Assembly (NCBI GenBank): GCA_017305635.1
Contig: JAFKKF010000011.1
Location: 124,001 to 188,000, forward strand
Direction: 5' to 3'
Origin: Hyphomicrobiales bacterium
Lineage (GTDB): Bacteria > Pseudomonadota > Alphaproteobacteria > Rhizobiales > Kaistiaceae
DNA: 64,000 nt
The translations under genes and the position numbers were made by a program. Within the stretch, counting starts at the first letter, position 1. Each line of letters begins with the position of its first letter. The notes below the pieces were generated by a model. The model was not told the origin of the DNA. It saw only the letters and a list, made by a program, of their open reading frames with translations, and ran no database searches. Below are positions 27,115 through 36,040 of the stretch, in pieces.

Positions 27115-27977
27115 GCGCCATCGAGAAGATGAACGACGCGGACGGAATCGCCGGCGACGCCCCGACGGCACCGATCGAGGCCGGCGGCATGACGGTGCCG
27201 CGCTGGCTCCAGGCTCTCGTGCCGATCGCGATGCTGGTCCTGCTGCTGGTCGTCTGGCAGGCCTATGTCACCATCGCCAACGTGCCCCACTACATCCTGC
27301 CGAGCCCGGTCCGCATCTGGCAGGCCTTCGTCGAAGACCACGAAATGCTCCTGCATTCGCTGGTCATCACCCTGCAGACGACGTTCCTCGCGCTCGCCAT
27401 CGCCCTCGTCACCGGCGTCGCGCTCGCCATCCTCATGGCGCAGTCGCGCTGGATCGAGCTGGCGCTCTTCCCCTATGCCGTGATCCTGCAGGTCACCCCC
27501 ATCGTCGCCATCGCGCCGCTGATCCTCATCTATACGAGCACCACCAACCAGGCGCTCCTCATCTGCGCCTGGATCGTCGCCTTCTTCCCGGTCCTCTCCA
27601 ACACCTCGCAGGGCCTGCATTCGACCGACCACAACCTCCTCAATCTCTTCGAGCTCTATCGCGCCAGCCGCTGGCAGACGCTCTGGCTGCTCCGGCTGCC
27701 GAACGCCCTGCCCTACTTCCTCGCCGGGCTCCGGATCGCCGGCGGCCTCGCGCTGATCGCCGCCGTCGTCGCCGAATTCGCCGCCGGCACGCCCGGTGCC
27801 GATGCCGGCCTCGCCTTCCGCCTCATCGAAGCGCAGCACCGCCTCAACATCCCGCGCCTCTTTGCCGCCCTCGTCCTCCTGTCGGTCACCGGCGTCGCCA
27901 TCTTCGCGGCCACCAGCCTCCTCTCGCACCTCCTCTTGCGCCGCTGGCACGAGAGCGCCGTGCGCCGCGAGAACTGA
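27111..27977 (+). CDS. ABC transporter permease (SsuC/TauC/ThiX-like)
   Basis: Inner-membrane permease of about 288 residues with six hydrophobic helices and the family stretches HYILPSPVRIWQAF, QVTPIVAIAPLILIY and the EAA-type coupling loop around LLNLFELYRASRWQTLWLLRLP. I start it at TTG 27111, which overlaps the ATPase stop as TTGA and has GGGAG ten bases upstream; the first ATG is at 27129 and is the alternative. It completes the importer with the preceding two genes. Confidence 0.88.
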
Positions 27978-27980
27978 CAG

Positions 27981-29300
27981 ATGGCGAAGGGCTTCGTCGC
28001 GATACCGCGCGAGCGACGCTACGTCATCGCCGCCGCGAAGGTGCCTGCCGCCCTCGTCCGCGGCGCGCGGCTGACGGTCGACCCCTACGCGCTGGCATCC
28101 GCCGACATCACCGTGAAGGATGGGCTCATCGAGCGGATCGATCCGCCCGGCCGCCGCACCACGCTCCCGAAGGTGAAGCTCGACGACTGCATGGTCTGGC
28201 CGGGCTTCGTCGACATGCACACCCATATCGACAAGGGCCACATCTGGCCGCGCTCGGCGACGCCGACCGGCACCTTCGCCGATGCGCTTGCCGAGGTCGA
28301 CCTCGATCGCACCAGCCGCTGGGTCGCCGAGGATGTCGCCACCCGGATGGAGTTCGCCCTCCGCTCCGCCTATGCCCACGGCACGGTGCTGCTCCGCACC
28401 CACATCGATTCCGATCCGCCCCAGCACCGCATATCCTGGCCGGTGGTCGCCGCCATGCGCGAGCGCTGGGCCGGGCGCGTCGACCTGCAGGCCGTCTCGA
28501 TCTTCCGCATCGACACCTTCCTCGATCCGGGGTTCGCCGAGGAGATCGTCGGCCTCGTCAGCGAACACGGCGGCATCCTCGGCGCCTTCGTCTATCCGGC
28601 CCCGGGCTTCGAGCGCGCCATCGAGGACATGATGATCCGTGCCGCCGAGGCCGGCCTCGACCTCGACCTGCACGTCGACGAGAGCGGCGATCCGACCCAC
28701 CGGGGCCTCCGCGTCCTCGCCGATACCGCGCTGCGGCTGGGTTTCCCCGGCACCATCGTCGCCGGCCATTGCTGCTCGCTCGCCCTCCAGCCGGACGACG
28801 AGGCTGAGGAGACCATGGACCGCGTGGCGCAGGCCGGCATCAAGATCGTCTCGCTGCCGCTCTGCAACCTGCACCTCCAGGACCGCGTCGCCGGCCGCAC
28901 GCCGCGCTGGCGCGGCGTCACCCTCGTCCACGAGCTCGCCGCCCGCGGCGTCGAGGTCGCCATTGCCTCTGACAACACGCGCGACCCCTTCTATGATTAC
29001 GGCGACCTCGACATGGCCGAGGTCTTTAGGGAGGCCGTGCGCATCCTGCATCTCGACCATCCGCTCGGCGATTGGCCGGCCGCCGTCGCCCGCACGCCCG
29101 CCGCCATCTGCGGCCGGCCGGAGCGCGGCATCCTCGAGCCGGGCGGCGCCGCCGACCTCGTCATCTTCAACGCCCGCGACTGGAGCGAGCTGATGGCCCG
29201 TCCGCAGGGCGACCGCGTCGTCCTCCGCGACGGAAAGGCCATCGACCGCCGGCCACCCGACTATCGCGAGCTCGATCACCTGATGGAACGCCGACCATGA
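27981..29300 (+). CDS. amidohydrolase family protein, cytosine-deaminase-like
   Basis: A metal-dependent deaminase or cyclic-amide hydrolase of 439 residues. The first metal ligands are in HTHIDKG (about residue 74-80), a third in LDLHVDESGD, then GHCCSLA, and the catalytic aspartate in ASDNTRDPFYDYGDLDM. This arrangement matches CodA-type cytosine deaminases of COG0402, which also open with a small beta sandwich and close with GGAADLVIFNARDW. A pyrimidine, aminopyrimidine or related N-heterocycle is the likely substrate class. It follows the permease by 3 bp and is translationally coupled to the FAD enzyme by ATGA. Confidence 0.85.
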   Translation: MAKGFVAIPRERRYVIAAAKVPAALVRGARLTVDPYALASADITVKDGLIERIDPPGRRTTLPKVKLDDCMVWPGFVDMHTHIDKGHIWPRSATPTGTFADALAEVDLDRTSRWVAEDVATRMEFALRSAYAHGTVLLRTHIDSDPPQHRISWPVVAAMRERWAGRVDLQAVSIFRIDTFLDPGFAEEIVGLVSEHGGILGAFVYPAPGFERAIEDMMIRAAEAGLDLDLHVDESGDPTHRGLRVLADTALRLGFPGTIVAGHCCSLALQPDDEAEETMDRVAQAGIKIVSLPLCNLHLQDRVAGRTPRWRGVTLVHELAARGVEVAIASDNTRDPFYDYGDLDMAEVFREAVRILHLDHPLGDWPAAVARTPAAICGRPERGILEPGGAADLVIFNARDWSELMARPQGDRVVLRDGKAIDRRPPDYRELDHLMERRP

Positions 29301-30700
29301 CCGACATTGCCGCGCTCAAGGCCGATCTCGCCGCCTTCAAGGTCGAGGACAACCCGGCCATCGTGAAGCAGAAGAGCCGCGACTTCTTCTGGTATTCGCC
29401 GGTCCTCAAGCGCCAGCTCGACCACGTCACCGGCGATCTCGTCGTCTCGCCGCGGAACGAGGCCGAGGTCGTCGAGATCCTGAAGGCCTGCTTCCGCCAC
29501 GGCGTGCCGGTCACGCCGCGCGGCACCGGCACCGGCAATTACGGCCAGGCCATGCCGCTTTCGCGCGGGGTCGTCCTCTCGCTCGCCGACATGAACGTCG
29601 TGAAGTCGGTCGAGCGCGGCCGCGTCACCGTCGAGGCCGGCGCCGTCCTCGCCCAGATCGACCGGGAGACGCGGAAGACCGGCCAGGAACTCCGCATGCA
29701 TCCCTCGACCTACGCCACCGCCACGATCGGCGGCTTCATCGCCGGCGGCTCCGGCGGCGTCGGCTCGATCAACTGGGGGGGCTTGCGCGACATCGGCAAC
29801 GTCCTGAAGCTCCGCGTCGTCACCATGGAGGAGATGCCGCGCGTCCTCGAAATGGCCGGTGCCGACCTCCTCAAGGTCATGCATGCCTACGGCACCAACG
29901 GCATCATCACCGAGCTCGAGCTGCCCCTCGACGCGTCCTACGACTGGGTCGACATGCTCATCGGCTTCGACGCGTTCATGGATGCCGCGACCTTCGCCAA
30001 CGACATCGCCAATCGCGATGGCCTCCTCTTCAAGGAGATCGCGCCGATCGCCGCGCCGGTCCCCTACGATTATTTCCTCCGCCACCAGAAGTTCCTGCGC
30101 CGCGAGCAATCGGTGCTCTGCGTCATGGCGGCGCCGCACTCGGTCGAGCCCTTCCTTGCCCTCGTCGCCCGCTCGAAGGGCGAGGTCGCCTATCGCTCCG
30201 ACACCACGAGCGAGGCCGACCGGAAAGGCCTGCCGCCGGTCTATGAGCTGACCTGGAACCACACGACGCTGCGCGGGCTGCGCGTCGATCCGACCATCAC
30301 CTATCTCCAGGTCCTCTATCCCTTCCCCGGCCACCTGAAGCACGTCGAGCGGATGGTGAAGCTGCTCGGCGACGAGGTTCCGGCGCATCTCGAATTCATC
30401 CGCTTCGACGGCAACGTCTGCTGCACCGGCCTCCCCATCGTGCGCTACACCACCGACGAGCGCCTCGACGAGATCGTCAGGCTGCACGAGGACAATGGCT
30501 GCTTCATCTTCAATCCCCACCGCTACACGCTGGAGGAAGGCGGCATGAAGCAGACCGACGCCGTGCAGCTCGCCTTCAAGCGCGAGGCCGATCCGAAAGG
30601 CCTTCTCAATCCCGGCAAGATGATCGCCTGGGACAATCCCGACTTCGACCTGAAGAGCAACAAGCTCTATCTCTTCCCCGGCCTGCAGGCGGCCGAATAG
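29297..30700 (+). CDS. FAD-binding oxidase (VAO/GlcD family)
   Basis: The 467-residue flavoprotein has the PP-loop PRGTGTGNYGQAMPLSRGVV near residues 74-93, a second FAD region STYATATIGGFIAGGSGG and a C-terminal FAD-linked-oxidase cap ending DPKGLLNPGKM. No transmembrane part or iron-sulfur motif is present. It should oxidise a hydroxy or amine group of the imported compound or a product of the neighbouring amidohydrolase. Start ATG 29297 overlaps the amidohydrolase stop. Confidence 0.87.
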   Translation: MTDIAALKADLAAFKVEDNPAIVKQKSRDFFWYSPVLKRQLDHVTGDLVVSPRNEAEVVEILKACFRHGVPVTPRGTGTGNYGQAMPLSRGVVLSLADMNVVKSVERGRVTVEAGAVLAQIDRETRKTGQELRMHPSTYATATIGGFIAGGSGGVGSINWGGLRDIGNVLKLRVVTMEEMPRVLEMAGADLLKVMHAYGTNGIITELELPLDASYDWVDMLIGFDAFMDAATFANDIANRDGLLFKEIAPIAAPVPYDYFLRHQKFLRREQSVLCVMAAPHSVEPFLALVARSKGEVAYRSDTTSEADRKGLPPVYELTWNHTTLRGLRVDPTITYLQVLYPFPGHLKHVERMVKLLGDEVPAHLEFIRFDGNVCCTGLPIVRYTTDERLDEIVRLHEDNGCFIFNPHRYTLEEGGMKQTDAVQLAFKREADPKGLLNPGKMIAWDNPDFDLKSNKLYLFPGLQAAE

Positions 30701-31282
30701 ATGCGCGTCCTCGTCGTCTTCGCCCACCCGGTAGAGACCTCGTTCTCGGCCGCGCTGCACAAGACGACCGTGGCGGCGCTGAGGGCGGCCGGCCACGACG
30801 TCGACGATTGCGATCTCTATGCCGAGAACTTCCAGCCGGTGATGAGCCGGCAGGAGAGGATCGACTACCACGACACCGCCATCAACACGAAGCCGGTGCA
30901 GGCCTATGTCGATCGCCTCAAGGCGGCCGAAGGCCTCGTCCTCGTCCACCCGGTCTGGAACTACGGCTACCCGGCGATCATGAAGGGCTTCTTCGACCGC
31001 GTCTTCATCACCGGCGTCAACTTCATCCTCGAGAATGGCGACCTGAAGCCGAACCTCTGGAACATCCGGCGCATGGCCGCCGTCACCACCTATGGCGGCA
31101 ACCGTTTCCGGTCCTTCCTCATGGGCAATCCGCCGAAGCGCCAGTTCCGCCGTTCCTGGCGGACGCAGATCCACCCCCTCGCCCGCACGAAATACTTAGC
31201 CCTCTATGCGATGGACAAGCAGACCGACGCCGGCCGGACGGCGTTCCTCGCCCGCGTCGACCGCACGATGCGGGCATTTTGA
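30701..31282 (+). CDS. NAD(P)H dehydrogenase (quinone), flavodoxin-like fold
   Basis: The 193-residue protein has the KefF/MdaB/NQO1-type fold. It opens with VLVVFAHPVETSFSAALH, which forms the flavin phosphate site, followed by HPVWNYGYPAIMKGFFDRVF, the family signature around residues 84-103. It would reduce a quinone or nitro/azo group with NAD(P)H. The ATG is directly adjacent to the FAD oxidase TAG, so the two may form a redox pair. Confidence 0.9.
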   Translation: MRVLVVFAHPVETSFSAALHKTTVAALRAAGHDVDDCDLYAENFQPVMSRQERIDYHDTAINTKPVQAYVDRLKAAEGLVLVHPVWNYGYPAIMKGFFDRVFITGVNFILENGDLKPNLWNIRRMAAVTTYGGNRFRSFLMGNPPKRQFRRSWRTQIHPLARTKYLALYAMDKQTDAGRTAFLARVDRTMRAF

Positions 31283-31335
31283 GCCCCGGCCGCTGTCATA
31301 CGGGTGTCATGGACGCCGATTTAGACGGATAAGCC

Positions 31336-31827
31336 ATGGGCTTCGATCACCGCCGCACCGTGACCCACCGCCTGTCCCAGGCCGCCCACGCCTATCGCGT
31401 GCGCGCCGGCAGCCGCCTCGCCCGCGTCGACCTCCATATCGGGCAGGACGCGTTGCTCAAGGCGCTGGATGAGGCGGACGGCCAGTCGATGAGCGACCTC
31501 GCGACCACCCTCGGCGTTCAGCCGCCGACGGTTACCAAGATGATAAGCCGGCTTGCCGCACAGGACTATGTCGAGCGCCGCGCCGCCGTCGGCGACGGCC
31601 GCCAGGCGCTGGTCTTCCTCACCGAGCGCGGCCGGCGCGCCGTCGACCTGATCGACAAGGTCTGGAAGCGGATCGAGAAGGATGCCCTTGCCGGCATCGA
31701 TGACAAGGACCGCAAGCGCCTCCGCAAGCTCCTCCGCCAGGTGGCGCAGAACCTCGGCGCCGCCGCCCGCGAGGGCGACCATGCCGCCGACGAGGAAGAG
31801 GCCGCCCCCGACGTTGCGGCGACCTGA
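31336..31827 (+). CDS. MarR family transcriptional regulator
   Basis: The 163-residue regulator has a winged helix in its centre: MSDLATTLGVQPPTVTKMISRLAAQDYVERRAAVGDGRQ, where the D/R-rich wing is typical of MarR. The flanking helices dimerise. The acidic tail (EEEAAPDVAAT) is unusual but short. It lies 53 bp after the oxidoreductase and is the only regulator in the operon, so it is the best candidate for controlling it in response to the substrate. Confidence 0.9.
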   Translation: MGFDHRRTVTHRLSQAAHAYRVRAGSRLARVDLHIGQDALLKALDEADGQSMSDLATTLGVQPPTVTKMISRLAAQDYVERRAAVGDGRQALVFLTERGRRAVDLIDKVWKRIEKDALAGIDDKDRKRLRKLLRQVAQNLGAAAREGDHAADEEEAAPDVAAT

Positions 31828-31910
31828 CCGGTCGAAAACCGCCGAGAACGGTTGCTCCCCGCCGCCCGTCGCGGCATATGTCTGTCACAAATCCGAGGAA
31901 GGGGAGCAGA

Positions 31911-32666
31911 ATGCCCATCAGGTATGATTTCACCGGCCGTGCCGCGGTTGTCACCGGGGGTGCGCAGGGCATCGGCCGCGCCGCGGTCGAGAAGCTCGTT
32001 TCGGGCGGCGCCGCCGTCGCCATCTGGGACCGCGACAAGGCCTTTGCCGAGCGCACCGCCAAGGAGCTTTCCGCCAAGGCGAAGGTGATCGCGGTGGGCG
32101 TCGACGTGACCGACTACGCCGCGGTCGAGAAGGCCCGCGACGAAACGGTCGCCGCCTTCGGCAAGATCGACATCCTCGTCAACAATGCCGGCATTGCCGG
32201 CCCCATCGCCAAGACCTGGGAGCATACGCTCGACCAGTGGAACCAGGTGATGGCGATCAACCTCAACGGGCCCTTCCATTGCTGCAAGGCGATCGTGCCC
32301 GGCATGATCGCGCAGAACTACGGCCGCATCGCCAACGTCGCCTCGATCGCCGGCAAGGAAGGCAATCCGAACGCCTCCGCCTATTCGGCCTCGAAGGCCG
32401 GCGTCATCGGCCTCACCAAGTCGCTCGGCAAGGAACTCGCCAGCTACGACATCGCGGTGAACGCCATCACCCCCGCGGCGGCCAAGACCGCGATCTTCGA
32501 GCAGATCACCCAGGCGCATATCGACTTCATGCTCTCGCGCATCCCGCGCGGTCGCTTCGTCACGGTCGAGGAGCTCGCCAACACCATCGCCTTCATGTGC
32601 TCGGAGGAATGCTCTTTCACCACCGGCTTCACCTTCGACGCGACCGGAGGCCGGGCCACCTACTGA
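31911..32666 (+). CDS. SDR family oxidoreductase (3-oxoacyl reductase/KDR-dehydrogenase-like)
   Basis: Classical SDR of 251 residues with GGAQGIG (16-22), NNAGIAG, serine in ANVASIAGKEGNPN and YSASKAG as the active-site YxxxK. The segment AGKEGNPNASAYSASKAGVIGLTKSLGKEL is typical of sugar-acid dehydrogenases such as L-2-keto-3-deoxyrhamnonate or 2-deoxy-gluconate enzymes. ATG 31911 with GGGGAG upstream is preferred over ATG 31878. It is followed by the EamA transporter gene after 11 bp. Confidence 0.88.
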   Translation: MPIRYDFTGRAAVVTGGAQGIGRAAVEKLVSGGAAVAIWDRDKAFAERTAKELSAKAKVIAVGVDVTDYAAVEKARDETVAAFGKIDILVNNAGIAGPIAKTWEHTLDQWNQVMAINLNGPFHCCKAIVPGMIAQNYGRIANVASIAGKEGNPNASAYSASKAGVIGLTKSLGKELASYDIAVNAITPAAAKTAIFEQITQAHIDFMLSRIPRGRFVTVEELANTIAFMCSEECSFTTGFTFDATGGRATY

Positions 32667-32677
32667 GGACGAGCTAA

Positions 32678-33571
32678 ATGGCGCCGATGCCGCCGGCCGC
32701 CGGCGAGACCGCCGAGCGGCTGCGCGGCATCGGTTTTTTCTGCCTCGCCCTGCTTCTCTTCGCCTTCCTCGACACCAGCGCCAAATATGCCAGCCGGCAC
32801 GTGCCGGTCATGGAAGTGGTCTTCTTCCGCTATGCCGGCGCCATGGTGCTCTGCCTCCTCGCCTTCCGGCCCTGGCGGAACCACGCGCGCTTCCTGACCG
32901 CGCGCCCGATCCGCCAGTTGCTGCGCAGCGCCTTCCTCCTCGGCTCGACGGTCCTCAACTTCCTGGCGCTCCGCAAGCTCCAGCTCGCCGAGACGACGAC
33001 GATCAGCTTCGCCGGCGCCTTCGTCGTCGCCGGCCTCGCCGTGCCCTTGCTCGGCGAGTGGATCGGTCCGCGCCGCTGGATCGCGATCCTCGTCGGCTTT
33101 GCCGGCGTCGTCGTGGTCACGCGCCCGGGGCCGGCGGGGCTGCAGCCGGCCGTTCTCCTCTCCATCGGCTCGATGCTCTGCAACAGCTTCTATTCGATCC
33201 TTACCCGCTACCTGGCACCGACGGATTCCGCCGAAGGGCTGCTCCTCTTCCCGCTCGTCACCTCGACCATTGCGGTGGCTCCCTTCGCCCTCCCCGGCTT
33301 CGTCTGGCCCGACGAGCCGCTGATCGGCCTGCTCCTTCTTGCCGTCGGCTTCCTCGGCGCCATCGGCCATTGGTGCTATATCCTCGCCTATCGCCATGCG
33401 CCCGCCTCGACGCTCGCTCCCTTCGCCTATTCGCAGCTCCTGTGGATGGTCGGGCTCGGCTTCCTCGTCTTCGACGACGTGCCCCATGCGACGACGCTCC
33501 TCGGCGCTGCGATCATCATTGCCAGCGGCCTCTACATCCTTTACCGCGAGCACGTGCATGGCGGGCGCTGA
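32678..33571 (+). CDS. EamA/DMT family transporter
   Basis: Inner-membrane protein of 297 residues with ten predicted helices arranged as two five-helix EamA repeats (first repeat about 15-140, second 150-290). Conserved elements include AETTTISFAGAFVVAGLAVPLLGE and the second-repeat counterpart ASTLAPFAYSQLLWMVGLGF. It probably exports an organic compound or metabolite. It sits between the SDR and the hydroxyacid dehydrogenase, apparently in the same operon. Confidence 0.87.
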   Translation: MAPMPPAAGETAERLRGIGFFCLALLLFAFLDTSAKYASRHVPVMEVVFFRYAGAMVLCLLAFRPWRNHARFLTARPIRQLLRSAFLLGSTVLNFLALRKLQLAETTTISFAGAFVVAGLAVPLLGEWIGPRRWIAILVGFAGVVVVTRPGPAGLQPAVLLSIGSMLCNSFYSILTRYLAPTDSAEGLLLFPLVTSTIAVAPFALPGFVWPDEPLIGLLLLAVGFLGAIGHWCYILAYRHAPASTLAPFAYSQLLWMVGLGFLVFDDVPHATTLLGAAIIIASGLYILYREHVHGGR

Positions 33572-33613
33572 AGACAAGACGCCGTTTGGTTTTTTGATCC
33601 GGGAGGTTAGATC

Positions 33614-34582
33614 GTGAGCAAGCAGGATGTTCTGGTGCTGGGCGGGCTGCGCGCCGAGACGCTCGAAGGGCTGAAGCAGCAGTTCACCACCCATCTGGTC
33701 AAGGACGCGAAGGAACTGTCCGCGCTGCTCGCCCGCATCGGCAACGGCATCCGCGGCGCCGCCCGCGGCACCCATATCGGGGTCGACCGCGCCATGATGG
33801 AGCAGCTGCCGAAGCTCGAGATCGTCGCCAATTTCGGCGTCGGCTATGATGGCATCGACACCAAGGCCGCCGCCGAGCGCGGCATCATCGTCACCAACAC
33901 GCCGGACGTGCTGACCGAGGAGGTCGCCGATACGACCCTCGGCCTCCTCCTCATGACCGTCCGCGACCTGCCGGCCGGCGAGCGCTATCTCCGCGCCGGC
34001 AAGTGGCCCTCGGGCGACTTCCCGCTGTCGAAGGGCAGCATGCGCGACCGCAAGGTCGGCATGATCGGCCTCGGCCGCATCGGCCTCGCCATCGCCCGCC
34101 GCCTCGACGCCATGGGCGTCCCGGTCTCCTATCACACGCGCAATCCGCGGAAGGATGTCCCCTACAACTACTATCCCGACCTCGCCGCCATGGCCGAGGC
34201 AGTGGATACGCTGATCATCATCGTTCCCGGCACCGCCGAGACGAAGGGCATGGTCAATGCCAAGATCCTGAAGGCCCTCGGCCCGACCGGCATCGTCATC
34301 AATGTCGGCCGCGGCGTGGTCATCGACGAACCCGCTCTGGTCGAGGCGCTGAAGAGCCACACGATCCAGGCGGCCGGCCTCGACGTCTTCCCGCACGAGC
34401 CGCAGGTCTCGCCGGAGCTGCTCGCCCTCGACAATACCGTTCTCCTGCCCCACCTCGGCTCGGGCTCGGTCTTCACGCGAAACGCCATGGGCCAGTTGAT
34501 GATCGACAACCTCGTCTCCTGGTTCCGGGACGGCAAGCCGCTGACGCCGGTCGTCGAGACGCCCTGGCCGCGAAAGGCCTGA
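33614..34582 (+). CDS. D-2-hydroxyacid dehydrogenase (glyoxylate/hydroxypyruvate reductase type)
   Basis: The 322-residue NAD(P)-enzyme has the D-isomer 2-hydroxyacid dehydrogenase layout: N-terminal catalytic segment IVANFGVGYDGID, Rossmann motif GLGRIGLAIARRLDAM (about 152-167), NVGRGVVIDEPAL and active-site HEPQ and LPHLGSGS, supplying catalytic Arg, Glu and His. The GTG start at 33614 is supported by GGGAGG seven bases before it. It could reduce a keto acid formed by the operon; glyoxylate or hydroxypyruvate are the common substrates. Confidence 0.9.
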   Translation: MSKQDVLVLGGLRAETLEGLKQQFTTHLVKDAKELSALLARIGNGIRGAARGTHIGVDRAMMEQLPKLEIVANFGVGYDGIDTKAAAERGIIVTNTPDVLTEEVADTTLGLLLMTVRDLPAGERYLRAGKWPSGDFPLSKGSMRDRKVGMIGLGRIGLAIARRLDAMGVPVSYHTRNPRKDVPYNYYPDLAAMAEAVDTLIIIVPGTAETKGMVNAKILKALGPTGIVINVGRGVVIDEPALVEALKSHTIQAAGLDVFPHEPQVSPELLALDNTVLLPHLGSGSVFTRNAMGQLMIDNLVSWFRDGKPLTPVVETPWPRKA

Positions 34583-34638
34583 GCCCCCGGCGGGAGGAAG
34601 CCGGCAAGCGGCCACCCATGGATGGTTCTGTTGTTGAA

Positions 34639-34656
34639 GGAGCGCTTCTGCGCTCC
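34639..34656. terminator. hairpin between convergent genes
   Basis: A perfect 7-bp stem GGAGCGC-TTCT-GCGCTCC lies in the 86-bp gap between the hydroxyacid dehydrogenase and the convergent VOC gene and is placed to stop transcription from both sides. Confidence 0.5.
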
Positions 34657-34668
34657 CCTCCCGCCGCA

Positions 34669-35046
34669 CTACCCCTTCGCCTCCGAGAACCGGATGCGGT
34701 TGCCGAACGGGTCGATGACCTCCATCACCCGCGCGTTCCACGGCGCATCCTCGATGCCCGGCCGCATGAAGCCGTAGCCGCGCCCGTGGATTTCCTGGTG
34801 GAAGGTAGTGAGCCCGCTCATCTCGACGAAGACCGCCGAGCCCGGCGTCCCGTCGCCGTGGTGCTCGCTGAGATGCAGGACGAGGCCGTTCCGGGACACC
34901 TGCAGGTAGAGGGGAGCCCGGTCGTCGAACCGGTGCTCCCAGTCGATGGTGAAGCCGAGGAAGCCGGCGTAGAAGTCCTTCGCCTTCGCAACGTCGAAGA
35001 TGCGCAGGATCGGGACGACCCGCCGGAACTCGACTTCGCCGCTCAC
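34669..35046 (-). CDS. glyoxalase/bleomycin-resistance-like VOC protein
   Basis: A 125-residue VOC-fold protein with the opening VVPILRIFDVAKAKDFYAGFLGFTIDWEH and closing VIDPFGNRIRFSE. The possible metal ligands (H in HLSEHHGDG and E in the final strand) are present, but the length is that of the bleomycin-resistance-type subgroup, which may bind rather than transform ligands. ATG 35046 overlaps the stop of the upstream DenD-like gene by 4 bp, so they are co-translated. Confidence 0.82.
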   Translation of the reverse strand: MSGEVEFRRVVPILRIFDVAKAKDFYAGFLGFTIDWEHRFDDRAPLYLQVSRNGLVLHLSEHHGDGTPGSAVFVEMSGLTTFHQEIHGRGYGFMRPGIEDAPWNARVMEVIDPFGNRIRFSEAKG

Positions 35047-36026
35047 TTCACGAAGGTCCCGCCGAGCTCATCCTCGATATGGATGCGGATGATCTCCTCG
35101 AAGTCCTTCTCCGCCTTGAAGCCGAGGGCAACCGACCGTTCCGGCTTGAAGTTGCGCGGCCAGCCGGCGACGATCTTCACGATCACCGGGTCGAGCTGGC
35201 GCTTGATGCGCGCCACGACATTGTCGCCGGCGACCTTGCGGAGCGCCGCGATCTGCTCGCCGACGGTCGCCGCCACGCCCGGCATGGTCAAGGTGCGGCG
35301 CGGGCCGACCTTCTCCCCATCGATGCCCGCGGCATGGATCAGGAAGCCGATCGCCGAGCGCGGGCTCGCGTGCCAGTGGCGCACGTCCTCCGACACCGGC
35401 AGCACCGCCTCGTGGCCGGCGAGCGGCTCGCGGATGATGTTGGAGAAGAAGCCCGAGGCCGCCTTGTTCGGCTTGCCCGGACGCACGCAGATCGTCGGCA
35501 GGCGGATGCCGATGCCGTCGAAGAAGCCGCGGCGGGTATAGTCAGCGAGAATCAGCTCGCCGATCGCCTTCTGCGTGCCGTAGGAGGTAAGCGGCGTCTC
35601 GAAGAACTCGTCATGGATCGCATCGGGGAACGGCGCGCCGAAGACCGCGATCGACGAGGTGAAGACGATCCTTGGCTTGTAGCCGCCGCCGATCTTGCGG
35701 ATGGCGTCGAAGAGATAGCGCGTGCCGTCGAGGTTGACGCGGTAGCCCTTGTCGAAATCGGCCTCCGCCTCGCCCGAGACGATGGCCGCTAGGTGGAAGA
35801 TCAGGTCCGGCTTGTCGGCGACGACGCGCTCGGCGACGCCGGGCGTCGAAAGGTCCGCCGCCTCGGTCCTGATCTTGAACTCGGCGCCCTTCGGCGCCGT
35901 CGGCGCGACGACATCGACAAGGGTCAGGGCGTCGATCGGCTTGCCGGCGACCGTGCCGTCCTTGATCAGCCGCTGCGTCAGCTTGGCGCCGATCATGCCG
36001 GCGGCGCCGATGATGAGAACGTGCAT
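35043..36026 (-). CDS. denD: NAD-dependent epimerase/dehydratase, D-erythronate dehydrogenase (DenD)-like
   Basis: Extended SDR of 327 residues with GAAGMIG (7-13), the second-strand acidic region LVDVVAP, serine in TSSIAVFGAP and SYGTQKA as catalytic YxxxK. The sequence SGEAEADFDKGYRVNLDGT and the metal-free C-terminal cap match the DenD subgroup, known to oxidise D-erythronate to 2-oxo-tetronate in a C4 acid-sugar pathway. The downstream pathway partners (OtnK, OtnC, OtnI) are not in the window, so the assignment is moderately certain. It is in an operon with the VOC protein and probably the SDR. Confidence 0.72.
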   Translation of the reverse strand: MHVLIIGAAGMIGAKLTQRLIKDGTVAGKPIDALTLVDVVAPTAPKGAEFKIRTEAADLSTPGVAERVVADKPDLIFHLAAIVSGEAEADFDKGYRVNLDGTRYLFDAIRKIGGGYKPRIVFTSSIAVFGAPFPDAIHDEFFETPLTSYGTQKAIGELILADYTRRGFFDGIGIRLPTICVRPGKPNKAASGFFSNIIREPLAGHEAVLPVSEDVRHWHASPRSAIGFLIHAAGIDGEKVGPRRTLTMPGVAATVGEQIAALRKVAGDNVVARIKRQLDPVIVKIVAGWPRNFKPERSVALGFKAEKDFEEIIRIHIEDELGGTFVK

Positions 36027-36040
36027 GTTCCTGTCCTCCC